A stretch of 64,000 nt of DNA from Loktanella sp. SALINAS62 (GCF_018263905.1 NZ_JAAFZU010000004.1:1-64000); one strand, 5' to 3'; positions 1 to 15,130 are shown, numbered from the stretch's first letter. Translations and numbers: made by a program. Notes: generated by a model not told the origin, from the letters alone.

Positions 1-53
1 ACTGCTTGCCTAGGGCCTGGCTCAGGCCACGCCCCAGACACGCTGACAACACA

Positions 54-86
54 AAAGGCCGCTTCCCAAAAGGAAGCGGCCTTTTT
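54..86. terminator. Rho-independent terminator hairpin
   Basis: A 13-bp perfect stem (54-66 with 72-84) has a short A-rich loop and a T run on the + strand (82-86). An A run on its left side gives a T run on the other strand too, so it could end transcripts from either side. Any + strand gene it serves lies before the window. Confidence 0.75.
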
Positions 87-103
87 GCGAAAAGGTGCGC
101 GGA

Positions 104-136
104 CATAAAACAGGGCCGCACAGTGATGTGCGGCCC
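104..136 (-). terminator. Terminator of the ferritin-like gene
   Basis: A 9-bp GC stem (113-121 with 128-136) with a 6-nt loop is followed, reading on the minus strand, by TGTTTTA. It lies 29 nt beyond the stop codon of the minus-strand gene ending at 165. Confidence 0.65.
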
Positions 137-164
137 CATGCCGTCGGTCAGTCGGTCAGATCGC

Positions 165-665
165 TTAGCTGGCGGCGGCCTTGTTCACGCCGCCTTTTGT
201 CGCGATTTTGGTCATGTGGCGGTCGCCGTCGTACGTGTTGTCGAGGCATTTTTCCAGAACCGCAGCGTCACCATCCAGACCAAGACGATTGGCAAAGGCC
301 ACCAGCGTGCCATAGCCAGCCAGCGCATAGTGAACCATGCGCTGATATTGTGGGATGATCGCCGCATCGCGCACGTCATCATCGGCGATGTCGTCCGACA
401 GGCCATGCGCGCGGGCTTCTTTGACCAGGCCTTCCATGCCCTTGCAGTGTTCGGCGCTGGGGTTGATTCCATGATCGTTGCAGAGCTTTTCCAGTTCTGC
501 GATTCCGTCTGAAATGCCTTTGCCGCCTGCAATCAATGCTTCTGAAAGCTCTTGATCAGTTGCAGCGCGGCCCAGTTCGTTCACAACGGAAAGCGACTGT
601 GTGTTCGCGCTCCACATATCTTGAAGTTGATCGAGGTAAATATCCTTGAGGCTGGTCATTGCCAT
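165..665 (-). CDS. Ferritin-like domain protein, DUF892 / YciF family
   Basis: The 166-residue protein is a predicted four-helix ferritin-like protein of the YciE/YciF (DUF892) family, usually associated with stress. The opening (SLKDIYLDQLQDMWSAN) and the helix with AEHCKGMEGLVKEA match the family as I know it. Start 665 is chosen because AAAAGGACGA precedes it at good spacing, and the length then matches the usual ~165 residues. An alternative ATG lies two codons downstream. The gene stands alone with its own terminator hairpin. It is transcribed away from the glycosyltransferase-like gene at 806, so 666-805 should hold two divergent promoters, which I could not place. The substrate or metal role is not known. 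Confidence 0.85.
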   Translation of the reverse strand: MAMTSLKDIYLDQLQDMWSANTQSLSVVNELGRAATDQELSEALIAGGKGISDGIAELEKLCNDHGINPSAEHCKGMEGLVKEARAHGLSDDIADDDVRDAAIIPQYQRMVHYALAGYGTLVAFANRLGLDGDAAVLEKCLDNTYDGDRHMTKIATKGGVNKAAAS

Positions 666-805
666 GTCAGTCGTCCTTTTATTGTTCGGCTTACAACTGT
701 CGTGCTGCGATGATGTTCCACCCGGCGGAAAAGTCGTTCCAATTTTGTCTGTCTTTCGCCGCATTGGCCGATTAGCGTTTGTGCAACGCAAGGTGGAGCA
801 AACTG

Positions 806-1774
806 TTGACGCATCCGGTGCAAACCCCGGTCGCCGCCGTTTTCATGGTGGAACCTGGACATTATGAATGGCCAGCGGTTCTGTTGGCGGCATCTTTGCG
901 TGCCTTTGCTTTGGATGATATCCACCTGTACGGCTACTGTCGGGCTGAATTGATCGACCAGCTGCATCCCCGTACGCTGAAGTTCTTTGACGCAAATGGT
1001 GTGACGCTTCGGCCGATTTCCCCCCAGTTCGCGGTTCCGTATCCTCAGGGCAACAAACTATACGCTTGCGCCGATGATCGACCGCAGCCTGCAACCATGT
1101 TGTTCGATACGGACATGTTCATGCTGCAACCCGCACGGTTGTCCGAAACACTGGTGCCGGGTTACGTATCTGGACGACCGACGGGCAACTGGATGTGGGG
1201 CACCGGACCGCAGGATTGGGCACCCGCCTATGCCAGCGTTGATCTGCCACTGCCCCGCACCCGTATGTCACGCCCCGATGGGACGTTCACCTGCCCGTCG
1301 ATTTCTGCGGGGTTCGTCGCCTATTCTGACAGTGAATTCGGCGCGATCTGGCGCGATGTGGCGCTGGTGATCGAAAACAAGCGTCTGGCGCGCGGGATCT
1401 ATCCAACGCTGGACCAGATCAGCCTGCCGGTCGCTGCCGAACTGATCGGCCTGCGGCTGAATATGATCGACGTCAAATGGAACAAGGCTGGCAAGATTAC
1501 AGCGCAGGCCATTCGCGGCGTTATCAGTTATCATTATCAAAAGGCTGAAACGCTGCTAAACCTGCCGGTCAAATGGCTGGCGGACAGACTGCTGGTCGAA
1601 TTTTCAGATTTCCAGAATGTCGAGGAATTGCTTGATTTTTATGGGCGCGAGGCGGCGCGACCTGCCGCTGTGGTCCACAATGATGGGTGGAAGAAAACCA
1701 TCCTTGCCGCACAGCAGCGGGCTGACAGCGTGACCCACGCGCAGGCCATCGGTCTTCATAAGCAGGATGTGTGA
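806..1774 (+). CDS. Putative GT-A-type glycosyltransferase
   Basis: A 322-residue protein without signal peptide. Residues 98-105 read MLFDTDMF, a DxD motif (D101-D103) of the kind that binds metal and nucleotide-sugar in GT-A-fold glycosyltransferases. The N-terminal strand PVAAVFMVEPGHYEWPAVLL also fits such a fold. The start is uncertain. TTG at 806 is preferred because GGTGGAG lies 7 nt upstream. Another TTG at 779 and an ATG at 845 are in frame. The family is not certain; glycosyltransferase-like is an inference from the DxD motif and general pattern. tRNA-Trp and a sulfotransferase-like gene follow, so the pair could decorate a surface polysaccharide. Confidence 0.5.
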   Translation: MTHPVQTPVAAVFMVEPGHYEWPAVLLAASLRAFALDDIHLYGYCRAELIDQLHPRTLKFFDANGVTLRPISPQFAVPYPQGNKLYACADDRPQPATMLFDTDMFMLQPARLSETLVPGYVSGRPTGNWMWGTGPQDWAPAYASVDLPLPRTRMSRPDGTFTCPSISAGFVAYSDSEFGAIWRDVALVIENKRLARGIYPTLDQISLPVAAELIGLRLNMIDVKWNKAGKITAQAIRGVISYHYQKAETLLNLPVKWLADRLLVEFSDFQNVEELLDFYGREAARPAAVVHNDGWKKTILAAQQRADSVTHAQAIGLHKQDV

Positions 1775-1836
1775 CGATGCGGGTCAAACCCCCCTTGATC
1801 CCGCTGCGGTCCTCGGTTACCTCGTGCCTTGGACGT

Positions 1837-1912
<76 letters not shown>

Positions 1913-1934
1913 GTCCAATCAAAGGTGACACGAT

Positions 1935-2846
1935 ATGTCCCATCCCCCGTTTCAAGTTGTTTTCCATATCGGCGCGCACAAAACAGCGACGACGCATTTG
2001 CAGCATTCGATTGGCAATGTCAGCGACAAACTGGCCGAAGCGGGCGTGCAGTTTTTTGGTCCACAGTCCCTGCGCGCGCCCGGTAAGCGGCTGGAAGCGC
2101 GGTTCGATCTGCCGTTCAACCCGCGCAAATTCAACGCTGATCCGCGGCCATCTGATGTGGTGCTGGACGAAATGTTGCAGGGCGGCGACCGTCTGGTGCT
2201 GTCAGAAGAAAACTATATCGGCGTGCTGTTTGACAAATCGACCGATGGACCGATGCACCGTATCGGTTATCCGCTGTATGCGACGGCGGGTGAACGGCTG
2301 ATGGCGCTGGCGCAAAAGATCGCGCCGGACGGCATAGATGTTTGTCTGGGCGTGCGTGAACCGGCTGGATTCCTTAATTCGGCCTATGGTCAGGCGTTTC
2401 TGGCGGGACATTTCATCCCCGTGGAAAAGTTCAAGAATCAGAACCCGCTAAGTGCCGTGGACTGGGCAGAGCTGGTCGCGCGCCTGCGTCTGACGCCGGG
2501 TGTGCGGACCATCACGGTCTGGCGTCAGGAAGATTACCATCTGTGCTATGACCAGATTTTGAACGTCATGCTGGGCGATGCCGCGCGCCATGTGGTGCCG
2601 ATCCGACGGTTGGTTAATCCGGGCCTGTCGGCAGCGGCTGTCGCACGGGTGCTGGAAATGCGGCGCGCCGGTCTGGATGGACCGCTGGCGCATCAGGCCC
2701 GGACCGAATTTCCGATCGGCCCGACGCACCCCGCCTATCAGGCATTTGACGCCGAAGAACGGGCGTTGTCGGTCGAATTCTATCAGGCACAGATCAATAC
2801 GCTTGACGCGATGAACGGCGTAACGCTGCTGCGTCCGCAGGGTTGA
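1935..2846 (+). CDS. Sulfotransferase-family protein
   Basis: A 303-residue protein whose N-terminus carries HIGAHKTATTHLQ (residues 11-23), the 5'-phosphosulfate-binding P-loop-like motif of PAPS-dependent sulfotransferases (compare GxxKTGTTxLQ). The rest fits a cytosolic alpha/beta protein, with VCLGVREPAGFLNSAY in the middle resembling the 3'-phosphate-binding strand-helix (the Arg and Ser). ATG 1935 has AAAGGTGAC upstream. It lies 22 nt after tRNA-Trp and 55 nt before secE, so it may be read from the same promoter as either. The acceptor is unknown; a sugar or surface polymer would fit the glycosyltransferase-like neighbour. Distantly similar hypothetical proteins are common in Rhodobacterales. 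Confidence 0.7.
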   Translation: MSHPPFQVVFHIGAHKTATTHLQHSIGNVSDKLAEAGVQFFGPQSLRAPGKRLEARFDLPFNPRKFNADPRPSDVVLDEMLQGGDRLVLSEENYIGVLFDKSTDGPMHRIGYPLYATAGERLMALAQKIAPDGIDVCLGVREPAGFLNSAYGQAFLAGHFIPVEKFKNQNPLSAVDWAELVARLRLTPGVRTITVWRQEDYHLCYDQILNVMLGDAARHVVPIRRLVNPGLSAAAVARVLEMRRAGLDGPLAHQARTEFPIGPTHPAYQAFDAEERALSVEFYQAQINTLDAMNGVTLLRPQG

Positions 2847-2901
2847 ACTGGATCGCGTCACGGCGTATGTCGCACAGGTCTGACATGCAGGAACAACGTT
2901 C

Positions 2902-3099
2902 ATGGCCACGAACCCCGTCAAGTTCATCAATGAAACGCGCGCCGAAATCGCCAAGGTCGTATGGCCGACACGCCGCGAAGTCGTATTGACCACGATCATG
3001 GTGTTCATCATGGCGGCGTTGCTGGCGACGTTCTTTAGCCTTGTGGATCTGGGCATCCGTCAGGGACTGCAAGTCGTTCTGACCTACTTCGGCAGTTGA
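2902..3099 (+). CDS. secE: Preprotein translocase subunit SecE
   Basis: A 65-residue single-span SecE of the short alphaproteobacterial type. The amphipathic helix FINETRAEIAKVVWPTRREV (residues 8-27) is followed by one membrane segment (about 30-50). It clamps SecY (gene at 50817) in the inner membrane. The secE-nusG order is conserved. An ATG start with GGAACAAC upstream is weakly ribosome-binding-like, but the conserved start MATNPVKF supports it. Confidence 0.95.
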   Translation: MATNPVKFINETRAEIAKVVWPTRREVVLTTIMVFIMAALLATFFSLVDLGIRQGLQVVLTYFGS

Positions 3100-3302
3100 A
3101 CCTAAGGGCGCGCTATAAACTGCGCCCCGGCCCTTGAATTCAACGCAAGCGGGCGGTAATAGCCGCGAAGCGACCGGGATGGCGTGCGGCGAATCGAGTT
3201 GCACGCCAAAATTTATTGTCCCGGCGGGTGGCGCGGATCATCCGAAGTTTTTGACCATTGGCGGCGGGTGCGCGACGCCGCGAACACGAGGTGACGAGGA
3301 AC

Positions 3303-3836
3303 ATGGCGAAACGTTGGTATTCGGTTAGCGTTCTTTCGAACTTCGAAAAGAAGATCGCAGAACAGATTCGTCAAAAAGCTGCCGAGCAGGGTCTTGAAGA
3401 TCAGATCGACGAAGTGTTGGTCCCGACCGAAGAGGTCATCGAGATCCGCCGCAACAAAAAAGTAACGACCGAACGTCGTTTCATGCCCGGTTACGTGCTG
3501 GTGCATATGGAACTGTCGGACGAAGCTTATCATCTGGTGAACTCGATCAACCGGGTCACCGGTTTCCTGGGGCCGCAGGGCCGCCCGATGCCGATGCGCG
3601 ATGCCGAAGTGCAGGCGATCCTTGGTCGCGTGCAGGAGGGCGAAGACAGCCCGCGCACGCTGATCCACTTCGAGATCGGTGAAAAGGTCAAGGTCAACGA
3701 CGGTCCGTTCGAAGACTTCGACGGCATGGTCGAAGAAGTCGATGAAGAACATCAGCGCCTGAAGGTGACGGTGTCGATCTTTGGCCGGGCGACCCCGGTC
3801 GAGTTGGAATTCACTCAGGTCTCTAAACAGGGCTGA
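3303..3836 (+). CDS. nusG: Transcription termination/antitermination factor NusG
   Basis: A 177-residue NusG. The NGN domain opens with [16 protein letters not shown], and the C-terminal KOW domain is recognisable in [16 protein letters not shown]. It binds the RNA polymerase clamp (rpoB/rpoC products encoded downstream) and couples to Rho or S10. ATG 3303 is chosen because GACGAGGA precedes it and the protein then starts as NusG usually does; an upstream in-frame ATG at 3258 would add an unlikely Arg-rich leader. The 203-nt gap after secE contains TATAAA (3114-3119), a possible -10, without a convincing -35. Confidence 0.96.
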   Translation: MAKRWYSVSVLSNFEKKIAEQIRQKAAEQGLEDQIDEVLVPTEEVIEIRRNKKVTTERRFMPGYVLVHMELSDEAYHLVNSINRVTGFLGPQGRPMPMRDAEVQAILGRVQEGEDSPRTLIHFEIGEKVKVNDGPFEDFDGMVEEVDEEHQRLKVTVSIFGRATPVELEFTQVSKQG

Positions 3837-3902
3837 GTGCGTCAGACGTGGGAGCCGCAGCGCGGCGAACCACGGCAAGTCGCCCCGCAGGGGGCATTGT
3901 AG

Positions 3903-3920
3903 GGCGGGACTGGTCCCGCC
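3903..3920 (+). promoter_or_regulatory. Hairpin in the rplK leader
   Basis: The inverted repeat GGCGGGAC/GTCCCGCC lies 21 nt upstream of rplK, just before its ribosome-binding site. L1 (rplA) represses the rplK-rplA mRNA in many bacteria by binding a structured leader. This hairpin is a candidate part of that site, but I could not match it to the L1 consensus. Confidence 0.35.
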
Positions 3921-3941
3921 GCTGAAAAAAGGAGAGGCCAG

Positions 3942-4367
3942 ATGGCCAAGAAAGTAGTCGGCACGCTGAAGCTGCAAGTGCCCGCAGGCAACGCAAAGCC
4001 AAGCCCGCCCGTCGGTCCGGCATTGGGTCAGCGCGGCATCAACATCATGGAATTCTGCAAGGCGTTCAACGCCAAGACAGCGGACATGGAAAAAGACGCA
4101 CCTTGCCCCACCGTGATCACGTATTACGCGGACAAGTCGTTCTCGATGGAAATCAAGACGCCCCCCGCGTCCTATTACATCAAGAAAGCCGCAAAGCTGA
4201 CATCCGGGTCCAAAACCCCCGGCAAGGCGACTGCGGGTTCCATCTCTGGCAAGCAGGTGCGTGAAATCGCCGAAGCCAAGATGAAAGACCTGAACGCAAC
4301 GTCCATCGAGGGCGCAATGCTGATCATCGCGGGTTCCGCCCGCTCCATGGGCATCGAGGTGAAGTAA
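3942..4367 (+). CDS. rplK: 50S ribosomal protein L11
   Basis: A 141-residue L11 with the proline-rich N-terminal domain ([19 protein letters not shown], residues 13-31) of the GTPase-associated centre and the C-terminal 23S-binding domain ([20 protein letters not shown]). AAAAAAGGAGAGG precedes ATG 3942. Its stop overlaps the rplA start by one base (TAATG at 4366-4370), implying translational coupling. Confidence 0.98.
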   Translation: MAKKVVGTLKLQVPAGNAKPSPPVGPALGQRGINIMEFCKAFNAKTADMEKDAPCPTVITYYADKSFSMEIKTPPASYYIKKAAKLTSGSKTPGKATAGSISGKQVREIAEAKMKDLNATSIEGAMLIIAGSARSMGIEVK

Positions 4368-5065
4368 TGGCAAAAGTCGGTAAGCGCACTGCGGCAGCTC
4401 GCAGCCAGTTCGAAGGCAAATCCAACGTAACGGTCGAAGAGGCCGTGTCGCTGGTCAAATCCAACGCCAAGGCAAAATTCGACGAAACCATCGAAATCTC
4501 GATGGTTCTGGGTGTCGATCCGCGTCACGCAGACCAGATGGTCCGTGGCACCGTGACCCTGCCCAACGGCACAGGCAAGACAGTCCGCGTCGCCGTGTTC
4601 GCCCGTGGCGAAAAGGCTGACGAAGCCACCGCAGCCGGTGCAGACATTGTCGGCGCCGAAGATCTGATGGAACAGGTTCAGGCCGGTAACATCAATTTCG
4701 ATCGCTGCATCGCGACGCCCGACATGATGGGCATCGTCGGTCGTCTGGGCAAGATTCTGGGCCCACGCAACCTGATGCCGAACCCGCGCGTCGGCACTGT
4801 CACGCCGGACGTGAAGCAGGCCGTCGAAGACGCCAAGGGCGGTCAGGTCCAGTTCAAGGCCGAAAAAGCCGGTGTCGTCCATGCCGGAATCGGCAAGGCC
4901 AGCTTTGATGCCAAGCAGCTCGAAGAAAACCTGAAGGCTTTCGTCGACGCAGTATCCAAGGCACGTCCGTCCGGTGCCAAGGGCACCTATATGAAAAAGG
5001 TCTCGCTGACCTCGACCATGGGTCCGGGCGTGTCCGTCGATATCGCATCGGCCACGGGCAACTGA
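4367..5065 (+). CDS. rplA: 50S ribosomal protein L1
   Basis: A 232-residue L1, normal for the family. The signature region around [19 protein letters not shown] (residues 125-143) is intact. It forms the L1 stalk near the E site and is the likely autorepressor of its own rplK-rplA message. The start overlaps the rplK stop. A strong terminator-like hairpin follows at 5088, separating this pair from rplJ-rplL. Confidence 0.98.
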   Translation: MAKVGKRTAAARSQFEGKSNVTVEEAVSLVKSNAKAKFDETIEISMVLGVDPRHADQMVRGTVTLPNGTGKTVRVAVFARGEKADEATAAGADIVGAEDLMEQVQAGNINFDRCIATPDMMGIVGRLGKILGPRNLMPNPRVGTVTPDVKQAVEDAKGGQVQFKAEKAGVVHAGIGKASFDAKQLEENLKAFVDAVSKARPSGAKGTYMKKVSLTSTMGPGVSVDIASATGN

Positions 5066-5087
5066 TCATCGTCTGAACTGATCGCAG

Positions 5088-5115
5088 GGGCGGTTCCGAA
5101 AGGGGCCGCCCTTTT
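5088..5115 (+). terminator. Terminator after rplA
   Basis: A 10-bp stem (5088-5097 with 5102-5111, two G-T pairs), closed by a GAAA loop, is followed by TTTT. It divides the L11 operon from the L10 operon. Confidence 0.7.
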
Positions 5116-5199
5116 GCGTACCGGGTATTGGGGTGTTTTCGATCCTTTGTGTCAGCCGGTTGACGTTTTGCCGGGCCTGCCATGCGCGATATTCCGCGC

Positions 5200-5463
5200 G
5201 GTGGGGTTTTCTTTTCCCGATCTCCACCCTAAAGAGACTCTTGCAAGTCAGCGCATGATTCGTCGTGCGCTGTTTTGTTTCGTCCGAGACGGTGGGTTGG
5301 CCTATGGCCGTTAATTCCTGCCCGAGGCGGGTTACGACCGGATCGGCTGAGGCTCTCCTCGGTTTTACCCGGCTCATCCCGTGATTGCGGACCTCGACTG
5401 TCGGGCGGTTCGCCGCACGGCAAAATTGAGCCGGGGGGAAACCCCCAAATTTGGAGTGAAACT
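5200..5463 (+). promoter_or_regulatory. Long 5' leader of rplJ-rplL (probable L10 autoregulatory leader)
   Basis: The 398 nt between rplA and rplJ hold no gene. After the rplA terminator there is a possible -35 (TTGACG, 5160-5165) without a clear -10, then a long GC-rich leader able to fold into several hairpins, for example CCCGAGGCGGG near 5321-5331 and CCGAGGAGAG-type pairings further on. In bacteria L10, or L10-(L12)4, binds a structured leader at exactly this place to repress rplJ-rplL-rpoBC translation. Position and length support that role; I did not identify the kink-turn by sequence. Confidence 0.45.
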
Positions 5464-5976
5464 GTGGATAGAGCACAAAAAGAAAAACTGGTCGAAGAGC
5501 TCGGCCAGATCTTTGAAAGCTCTGGCGTCGTTGTGGTTGCCCACTACGAAGGCATGACAGTTGCCGAAATGCAGGACCTGCGCGCTTCGATGCGTGAAGC
5601 AGGCGGGTCCGTACGCGTTGCCAAGAACAAGCTCGCCAAGATCGCCCTTGAAGGCAAACCCAGCGCTTCCATTGCTGAGTACCTGACGGGGATGACGGTT
5701 CTTGCCTATTCCGAAGACCCTGTCGCTGCGGCGAAAGTGGTCGATGGATACGCCAAAAAGAATGACAAGCTGGTCATTCTTGGTGGTGCCATGGGCGAAA
5801 CCGCACTGGACCTAGAAGGTGTGAAAGCCGTTGCCGGGATGCCAAGCCGCGAGGAGCTTATCGCTTCCATCGTGGGTTGTATCGCAGCACCTGCCAGCAA
5901 CATCGCCGGGGCCATTGGCGCACCTGCTTCGAACATCGCGAGCATTCTTTCGACCATCGAAGAGAAAGCTGCATAA
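5464..5976 (+). CDS. rplJ: 50S ribosomal protein L10
   Basis: A 170-residue L10. It starts at GTG 5464 with TTGGAGTGAAACT just upstream. An earlier in-frame ATG at 5275 would add 63 residues of leader that do not belong to the family. The rRNA-binding N-domain contains [19 protein letters not shown]. The C-terminal helix that holds L7/L12 dimers is Ala/Ser-rich ([24 protein letters not shown]). It is likely autoregulated through the preceding leader. Confidence 0.97.
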   Translation: MDRAQKEKLVEELGQIFESSGVVVVAHYEGMTVAEMQDLRASMREAGGSVRVAKNKLAKIALEGKPSASIAEYLTGMTVLAYSEDPVAAAKVVDGYAKKNDKLVILGGAMGETALDLEGVKAVAGMPSREELIASIVGCIAAPASNIAGAIGAPASNIASILSTIEEKAA

Positions 5977-6047
5977 GCAACCTGAACCGCCTTGGGGCTT
6001 GAATGCCCTGACGTTGGAACACACTTAAGAAAACGGAAAGAAGTCAA

Positions 6048-6422
6048 ATGGCTGATCTGAAGAAACTGGCAGAAGACATCGTTGGTCTGACCCTGCTGGA
6101 AGCACAAGAACTGAAAACCATCCTCAAGGACGAGTATGGCATCGAGCCCGCCGCTGGTGGCGCTGTGATGATGGCTGGCCCCGCTGCCGGTGCTGGCGAA
6201 GCTGCCGAAGAAAAGACCGAATTCGACGTCGTTCTGAAGAACGCCGGCGCACAGAAGATCAATGTGATCAAAGAAGTGCGCGGCATCACCGGTCTGGGCC
6301 TGAAAGAAGCCAAGGATCTGGTCGAAGCCGGTGGCAAGGTCAAAGAAGGCGCGTCCAAAGCGGAAGCCGAAGAGATCAAGGCAAAGCTGGAAGCAGCTGG
6401 CGCCGAAGTCGAACTGGCCTAA
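6048..6422 (+). CDS. rplL: 50S ribosomal protein L7/L12
   Basis: A 124-residue L12. N-terminal dimerisation domain (1-33), Ala/Gly-rich flexible hinge (about 36-58) and C-terminal factor-binding domain with the conserved [20 protein letters not shown] (residues 71-90). AAACGGAAAGAAG precedes ATG 6048. It recruits translation GTPases. The 238 nt to rpoB contain two hairpins. Confidence 0.98.
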   Translation: MADLKKLAEDIVGLTLLEAQELKTILKDEYGIEPAAGGAVMMAGPAAGAGEAAEEKTEFDVVLKNAGAQKINVIKEVRGITGLGLKEAKDLVEAGGKVKEGASKAEAEEIKAKLEAAGAEVELA

Positions 6423-6456
6423 GCCGCGTTGCGGGTTTTCCCGCACTGATAAACAA

Positions 6457-6571
6457 GGCTGGACCTGCCGCGTGCAGGTCCAGCCGCACCTGTCTTAAAG
6501 GTTGGTCAGCGTAAATGACCCCCCTTTTGGGTAGGTGAGGTGATCGAGAGGCCTTCGGTGGGACGAAGGCC
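6457..6571 (+). promoter_or_regulatory. Two hairpins in the rplL-rpoB spacer (attenuator or RNA processing)
   Basis: A perfect 12-bp stem (6457-6468 with 6474-6485) and a second 8-bp stem (6550-6557 with 6564-6571) lie between rplL and rpoB. Neither is followed by a T run, so they are not classical terminators. In E. coli the equivalent spacer carries an attenuator and an RNase III site that set the rplL:rpoB ratio. These hairpins probably do the same, by inference from position. Confidence 0.5.
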
Positions 6572-6660
6572 GGGAATAGATCGCTTGCTCCCGGTCATAA
6601 GCATCCGTTTCGCAGCCCGGGCGAAACGAGAGGCGACAGACAGATAAGGTGACACCACAC

Positions 6661-10800
<4,140 letters not shown>

Positions 10801-10870
10801 GCCCTTGCCCTAGGGGCGGCGACACGCCGCCCCATCCCACCTTACCGCACCCCAATTCAAGGAATTGAAG

Positions 10871-13800
10871 ATGAACCAGGAACTGACAAATAACCCGTTC
10901 AACCCGGTCGCTCCGGTGAAAACGTTTGACGAAATCAAGGTGTCATTGGCATCGCCCGAACGGATCCTGTCGTGGTCCTTTGGCGAGATCAAGAAGCCGG
11001 AAACCATCAACTACCGCACGTTCAAACCCGAACGTGACGGTCTGTTCTGCGCGCGGATCTTTGGCCCGATCAAAGATTACGAATGCCTGTGCGGCAAATA
11101 CAAGCGCATGAAATACCGCGGCGTCGTCTGCGAAAAATGCGGCGTCGAAGTCACGCTGCAAAAGGTGCGCCGCGAGCGGATGGGCCATATCGAACTGGCA
11201 GCACCCGTCGCGCACATCTGGTTTCTGAAATCGCTGCCCAGCCGCATCGGTCTGATGCTGGACATGACGCTGCGCGATCTGGAACGCATCCTGTATTTCG
11301 AAAACTACGTCGTGATCGAACCCGGTCTGACGGACCTGACCTACGGCCAGTTGATGACCGAGGAAGAGTTCAACGATGCGCAGGACGCTTATGGCGTTGA
11401 CGCGTTTCAGGCGAACATCGGTGCCGAAGCCATCCGCGAAATGCTGGCGCAGATCGACCTTGAAGCAGAGGCAGAGCAACTGCGCGCCGATCTGAAAGAA
11501 GCGACAGGCGAACTGAAGCCGAAAAAGATCATCAAGCGGTTGAAAATCGTCGAAAACTTCATCGATTCCGGCAACCGTCCGGAATGGATGGTGCTGACCG
11601 TGATCCCCGTCATTCCGCCAGAACTGCGCCCGCTGGTGCCGCTGGATGGCGGTCGTTTCGCGACGTCCGACCTGAACGATCTGTATCGCCGCGTCATCAA
11701 CCGCAACAACCGTCTGAAGCGGCTGATCGAATTGCGCGCACCTGACATCATCGTCCGCAACGAAAAGCGGATGCTGCAGGAATCCGTCGATGCGCTGTTC
11801 GACAACGGTCGTCGTGGCCGGGTCATCACGGGGGCCAACAAGCGTCCGCTGAAATCGCTGTCTGACATGCTCAAAGGCAAGCAGGGCCGTTTCCGTCAGA
11901 ACCTTTTGGGCAAGCGCGTCGACTTTTCGGGCCGGTCCGTCATCGTGACAGGTCCGGAACTGAAACTGCACCAGTGCGGCCTGCCGAAAAAGATGGCGCT
12001 CGAACTGTTCAAGCCGTTCATCTATTCGCGGCTCGAAGCCAAGGGTTTGTCGTCCACCGTCAAGCAGGCCAAAAAGCTGGTCGAAAAGGAACGTCCCGAG
12101 GTTTGGGATATTCTGGATGAAGTGATCCGCGAACACCCCGTCATGCTGAACCGTGCGCCGACGCTGCACCGTCTTGGCATTCAGGCGTTCGAACCAGTCC
12201 TGATCGAAGGCAAGGCAATCCAGCTTCACCCGCTGGTCTGTTCGGCCTTCAACGCTGACTTTGACGGCGACCAGATGGCTGTTCACGTCCCGCTGAGCCT
12301 TGAGGCGCAGCTGGAAGCCCGCGTTCTGATGATGTCCACGAACAACGTGCTGTCGCCCGCCAATGGCGCGCCGATTATCGTGCCGTCGCAGGATATGATT
12401 CTGGGTCTGTACTACACCACGATCATGCGGCAGGGCATGAAGGGCGAAGGCATGTCCTTTAGCGATATCGACGAAGTCGAACACGCCCTGACCTCTGGTG
12501 AGGTGCATCTGCACGCCAAGATCGAAGCGCGGATGTCCCAGATTGATGACGAAGGTAACGAAGTCGTCCAGCGGTTCGAAACCACGCCCGGCCGTCTGCG
12601 TCTGGGCGCGTTGCTGCCGCTGAACGCCAAGGCGCCGTTCAGCCTGGTCAACCGTCTGCTGCGCAAGAAAGAAGTGCAGCAGATCATCGATACCGTCTAT
12701 CGCTACTGCGGTCAGAAGGAATCGGTCATCTTCTGCGACCAGATCATGACGATGGGCTTCCGCGAGGCATTTAAGGCCGGCATCAGCTTTGGCAAGGACG
12801 ACATGGTCGTGCCGGATACCAAATGGGCGCTGGTCGACGAGACCCGCAACCTGGTCAAGGATTTCGAACAGCAGTACATGGACGGTCTGATCACCCAAGG
12901 TGAAAAGTACAACAAGGTCGTGGATGCCTGGTCGAAAGCCAACGACAAGGTCACCGACGCCATGATGTCCACCATCAGCCAAGCCGGCACAGACGCCGAC
13001 GGGTCCGAAGCGGAACCCAACAGCGTTTACATGATGGCGCACTCCGGTGCCCGTGGGTCGGTCACGCAGATGAAACAGCTGGGCGGGATGCGCGGTCTGA
13101 TGGCCAAACCGTCGGGCGAGATCATCGAAACGCCGATCATCTCGAACTTCAAGGAAGGCCTGACCGTTCTTGAATACTTCAACTCGACCCACGGTGCCCG
13201 TAAGGGTCTGTCGGATACGGCGTTGAAGACTGCGAACTCTGGTTATCTGACGCGGCGTCTGGTGGACGTCGCACAGGATTGCATCATTCGCGAAATCGAC
13301 TGCGGCACCGAACGCGCGATCACGGCAGAAGCCGCCGTGAACGACGGCGAGGTCGTATCGTCGCTGGCGGAACGTGTACTGGGCCGTGTCAGTGCCGACG
13401 ACGTCCTGCGTCCGGGCACGGACGAGGTTCTGGTCGAAGCCGGTGAACTGATCGACGAACGCAAGGCGGACATGATCGACGTTGCTGCCATCGCCAAGAT
13501 GCGCATCCGGTCGCCCCTGACCTGCGAAGCCGAAGACGGTGTCTGCGCAACTTGCTACGGGCGTGACCTTGCACGTGGCACGCGTGTGAACATCGGTGAA
13601 GCTGTCGGCATCATCGCCGCGCAGTCAATCGGTGAACCCGGCACCCAGTTGACGATGCGGACGTTCCACATCGGCGGTGTGGCGCAGGGTGGCCAGCAGT
13701 CCTTCCTCGAAGCAAGCCAGCCCGGCAAGATCGAATTCCGCAACGCCGCATTGCTGGCGAACACGGCAGGCGATCTGGTCGTGATGGGGCGGAACATGGT

Positions 13801-15130
13801 CATTGCGATCGTGGACAGCAACGGTGTCGAACGCGCGACGCACAAGGTGGGTTACGGGTCAAAGGTGTTCGTCACCGAAGGCCAGGACATTCACCGTGGC
13901 GACAAACTGTTCGAATGGGATCCATACACCCTGCCGATCATTGCCGAAAAAGCCGGTCGCGTGAAATACGTCGATCTGGTCAACGGGATCGCGGTTCGCG
14001 AAGACACCGATGATGCGACGGGCATGACCCAGCGCATCGTGTCCGACTGGCGCGCGGCCCCCAAGGGTAACGAACTGGCACCGAAAATCATCATCGCCGA
14101 CAGCAACGGCGAACCGGTGATGAAGGATGACGGGAACCCCGTCAGCTATGCCATGTCGGTTGATGCTGTTCTGTCCGTCGAAGACGGCGAAGACATCCAG
14201 GCCGGTGACGTCGTCGCGCGCATTCCGCGCGAAGGCGCCAAGACCAAGGACATTACCGGTGGTCTGCCGCGTGTGGCCGAATTGTTCGAGGCACGTCGCC
14301 CGAAGGATCACGCCATCATCGCGGAAATCGACGGCTATGTCCGGTTCGGCAAGGACTACAAGAACAAGCGCCGCATCGCGATTGAATCGTCCGACGATCC
14401 GGACGTAAAGGTCGAATACATGGTGCCCAAGGGCAAGCACATCCCGGTGGCCGAAGGCGACTTCGTCCAGAAGGGTGACTACATCATGGACGGCAACCCG
14501 GCCCCGCACGATATTCTTGCGGTCATGGGCGTCGAAGCGCTGGCAGACTACATGATCGACGAGGTGCAGGACGTGTATCGCCTGCAGGGTGTGCGCATCA
14601 ACGACAAGCACATCGAAGTCATCGTGCGTCAGATGCTGCAAAAGTGGGAAATTCAGGACAGCGGTGACACCGTTCTTCTGAAAGGCGAAACCGTCGACAA
14701 GGCGGAATTCGACGAAGCCAACGAAAAGGCGATTTCCCGCAACGGCCGTCCGGCAACGGGCGAACCGATCCTGCTGGGCATCACCAAGGCGTCGCTGCAA
14801 ACCCGCAGCTTTATCTCTGCCGCGTCGTTCCAGGAAACCACGCGCGTGCTGACCGAAGCATCGGTCATGGGCAAGCGTGACAAACTGGTCGGCCTGAAAG
14901 AGAACGTCATCGTGGGTCGTCTGATCCCCGCCGGGACCGGCGGTGCGACCAGCCGGATGCGCAAGATCGCATCCGACCGCGACAACGTCGTGATCGAAGC
15001 GCGCCGGGAAGAGGCCGAACAGGCCGCAGCCCTTGCAGCACCGGTGCAGGAACCCGTGGCTGACGACGTGGTCGGTGGGGACGAGTTCGACACCATGATC
15101 GTCGATACGCCCGAAAGCCGTGACGAATAA
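10871..15130 (+). CDS. rpoC: DNA-directed RNA polymerase subunit beta'
   Basis: 1419 residues. The N-terminal zinc finger has CLCGKY followed by CEKCG (about residues 73-93). The catalytic NADFDGD motif, whose three Asp bind the active-site Mg, sits near residue 461. The second zinc site [13 protein letters not shown] lies around residue 885. ATG 10871 ([10 protein letters not shown]) is preferred over a TTG two codons upstream because AAGGAATTG precedes it. It is co-transcribed with rpoB; a strong terminator follows at 15153. The str genes that often follow rpoC are absent here. Confidence 0.99.
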   Translation: MNQELTNNPFNPVAPVKTFDEIKVSLASPERILSWSFGEIKKPETINYRTFKPERDGLFCARIFGPIKDYECLCGKYKRMKYRGVVCEKCGVEVTLQKVRRERMGHIELAAPVAHIWFLKSLPSRIGLMLDMTLRDLERILYFENYVVIEPGLTDLTYGQLMTEEEFNDAQDAYGVDAFQANIGAEAIREMLAQIDLEAEAEQLRADLKEATGELKPKKIIKRLKIVENFIDSGNRPEWMVLTVIPVIPPELRPLVPLDGGRFATSDLNDLYRRVINRNNRLKRLIELRAPDIIVRNEKRMLQESVDALFDNGRRGRVITGANKRPLKSLSDMLKGKQGRFRQNLLGKRVDFSGRSVIVTGPELKLHQCGLPKKMALELFKPFIYSRLEAKGLSSTVKQAKKLVEKERPEVWDILDEVIREHPVMLNRAPTLHRLGIQAFEPVLIEGKAIQLHPLVCSAFNADFDGDQMAVHVPLSLEAQLEARVLMMSTNNVLSPANGAPIIVPSQDMILGLYYTTIMRQGMKGEGMSFSDIDEVEHALTSGEVHLHAKIEARMSQIDDEGNEVVQRFETTPGRLRLGALLPLNAKAPFSLVNRLLRKKEVQQIIDTVYRYCGQKESVIFCDQIMTMGFREAFKAGISFGKDDMVVPDTKWALVDETRNLVKDFEQQYMDGLITQGEKYNKVVDAWSKANDKVTDAMMSTISQAGTDADGSEAEPNSVYMMAHSGARGSVTQMKQLGGMRGLMAKPSGEIIETPIISNFKEGLTVLEYFNSTHGARKGLSDTALKTANSGYLTRRLVDVAQDCIIREIDCGTERAITAEAAVNDGEVVSSLAERVLGRVSADDVLRPGTDEVLVEAGELIDERKADMIDVAAIAKMRIRSPLTCEAEDGVCATCYGRDLARGTRVNIGEAVGIIAAQSIGEPGTQLTMRTFHIGGVAQGGQQSFLEASQPGKIEFRNAALLANTAGDLVVMGRNMVIAIVDSNGVERATHKVGYGSKVFVTEGQDIHRGDKLFEWDPYTLPIIAEKAGRVKYVDLVNGIAVREDTDDATGMTQRIVSDWRAAPKGNELAPKIIIADSNGEPVMKDDGNPVSYAMSVDAVLSVEDGEDIQAGDVVARIPREGAKTKDITGGLPRVAELFEARRPKDHAIIAEIDGYVRFGKDYKNKRRIAIESSDDPDVKVEYMVPKGKHIPVAEGDFVQKGDYIMDGNPAPHDILAVMGVEALADYMIDEVQDVYRLQGVRINDKHIEVIVRQMLQKWEIQDSGDTVLLKGETVDKAEFDEANEKAISRNGRPATGEPILLGITKASLQTRSFISAASFQETTRVLTEASVMGKRDKLVGLKENVIVGRLIPAGTGGATSRMRKIASDRDNVVIEARREEAEQAAALAAPVQEPVADDVVGGDEFDTMIVDTPESRDE

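Noticed and set aside
10943-13192. 749-codon open frame antisense to rpoC
   Set aside because: Same shadow effect; the composition is unlike a real protein and rpoC is unquestionable.
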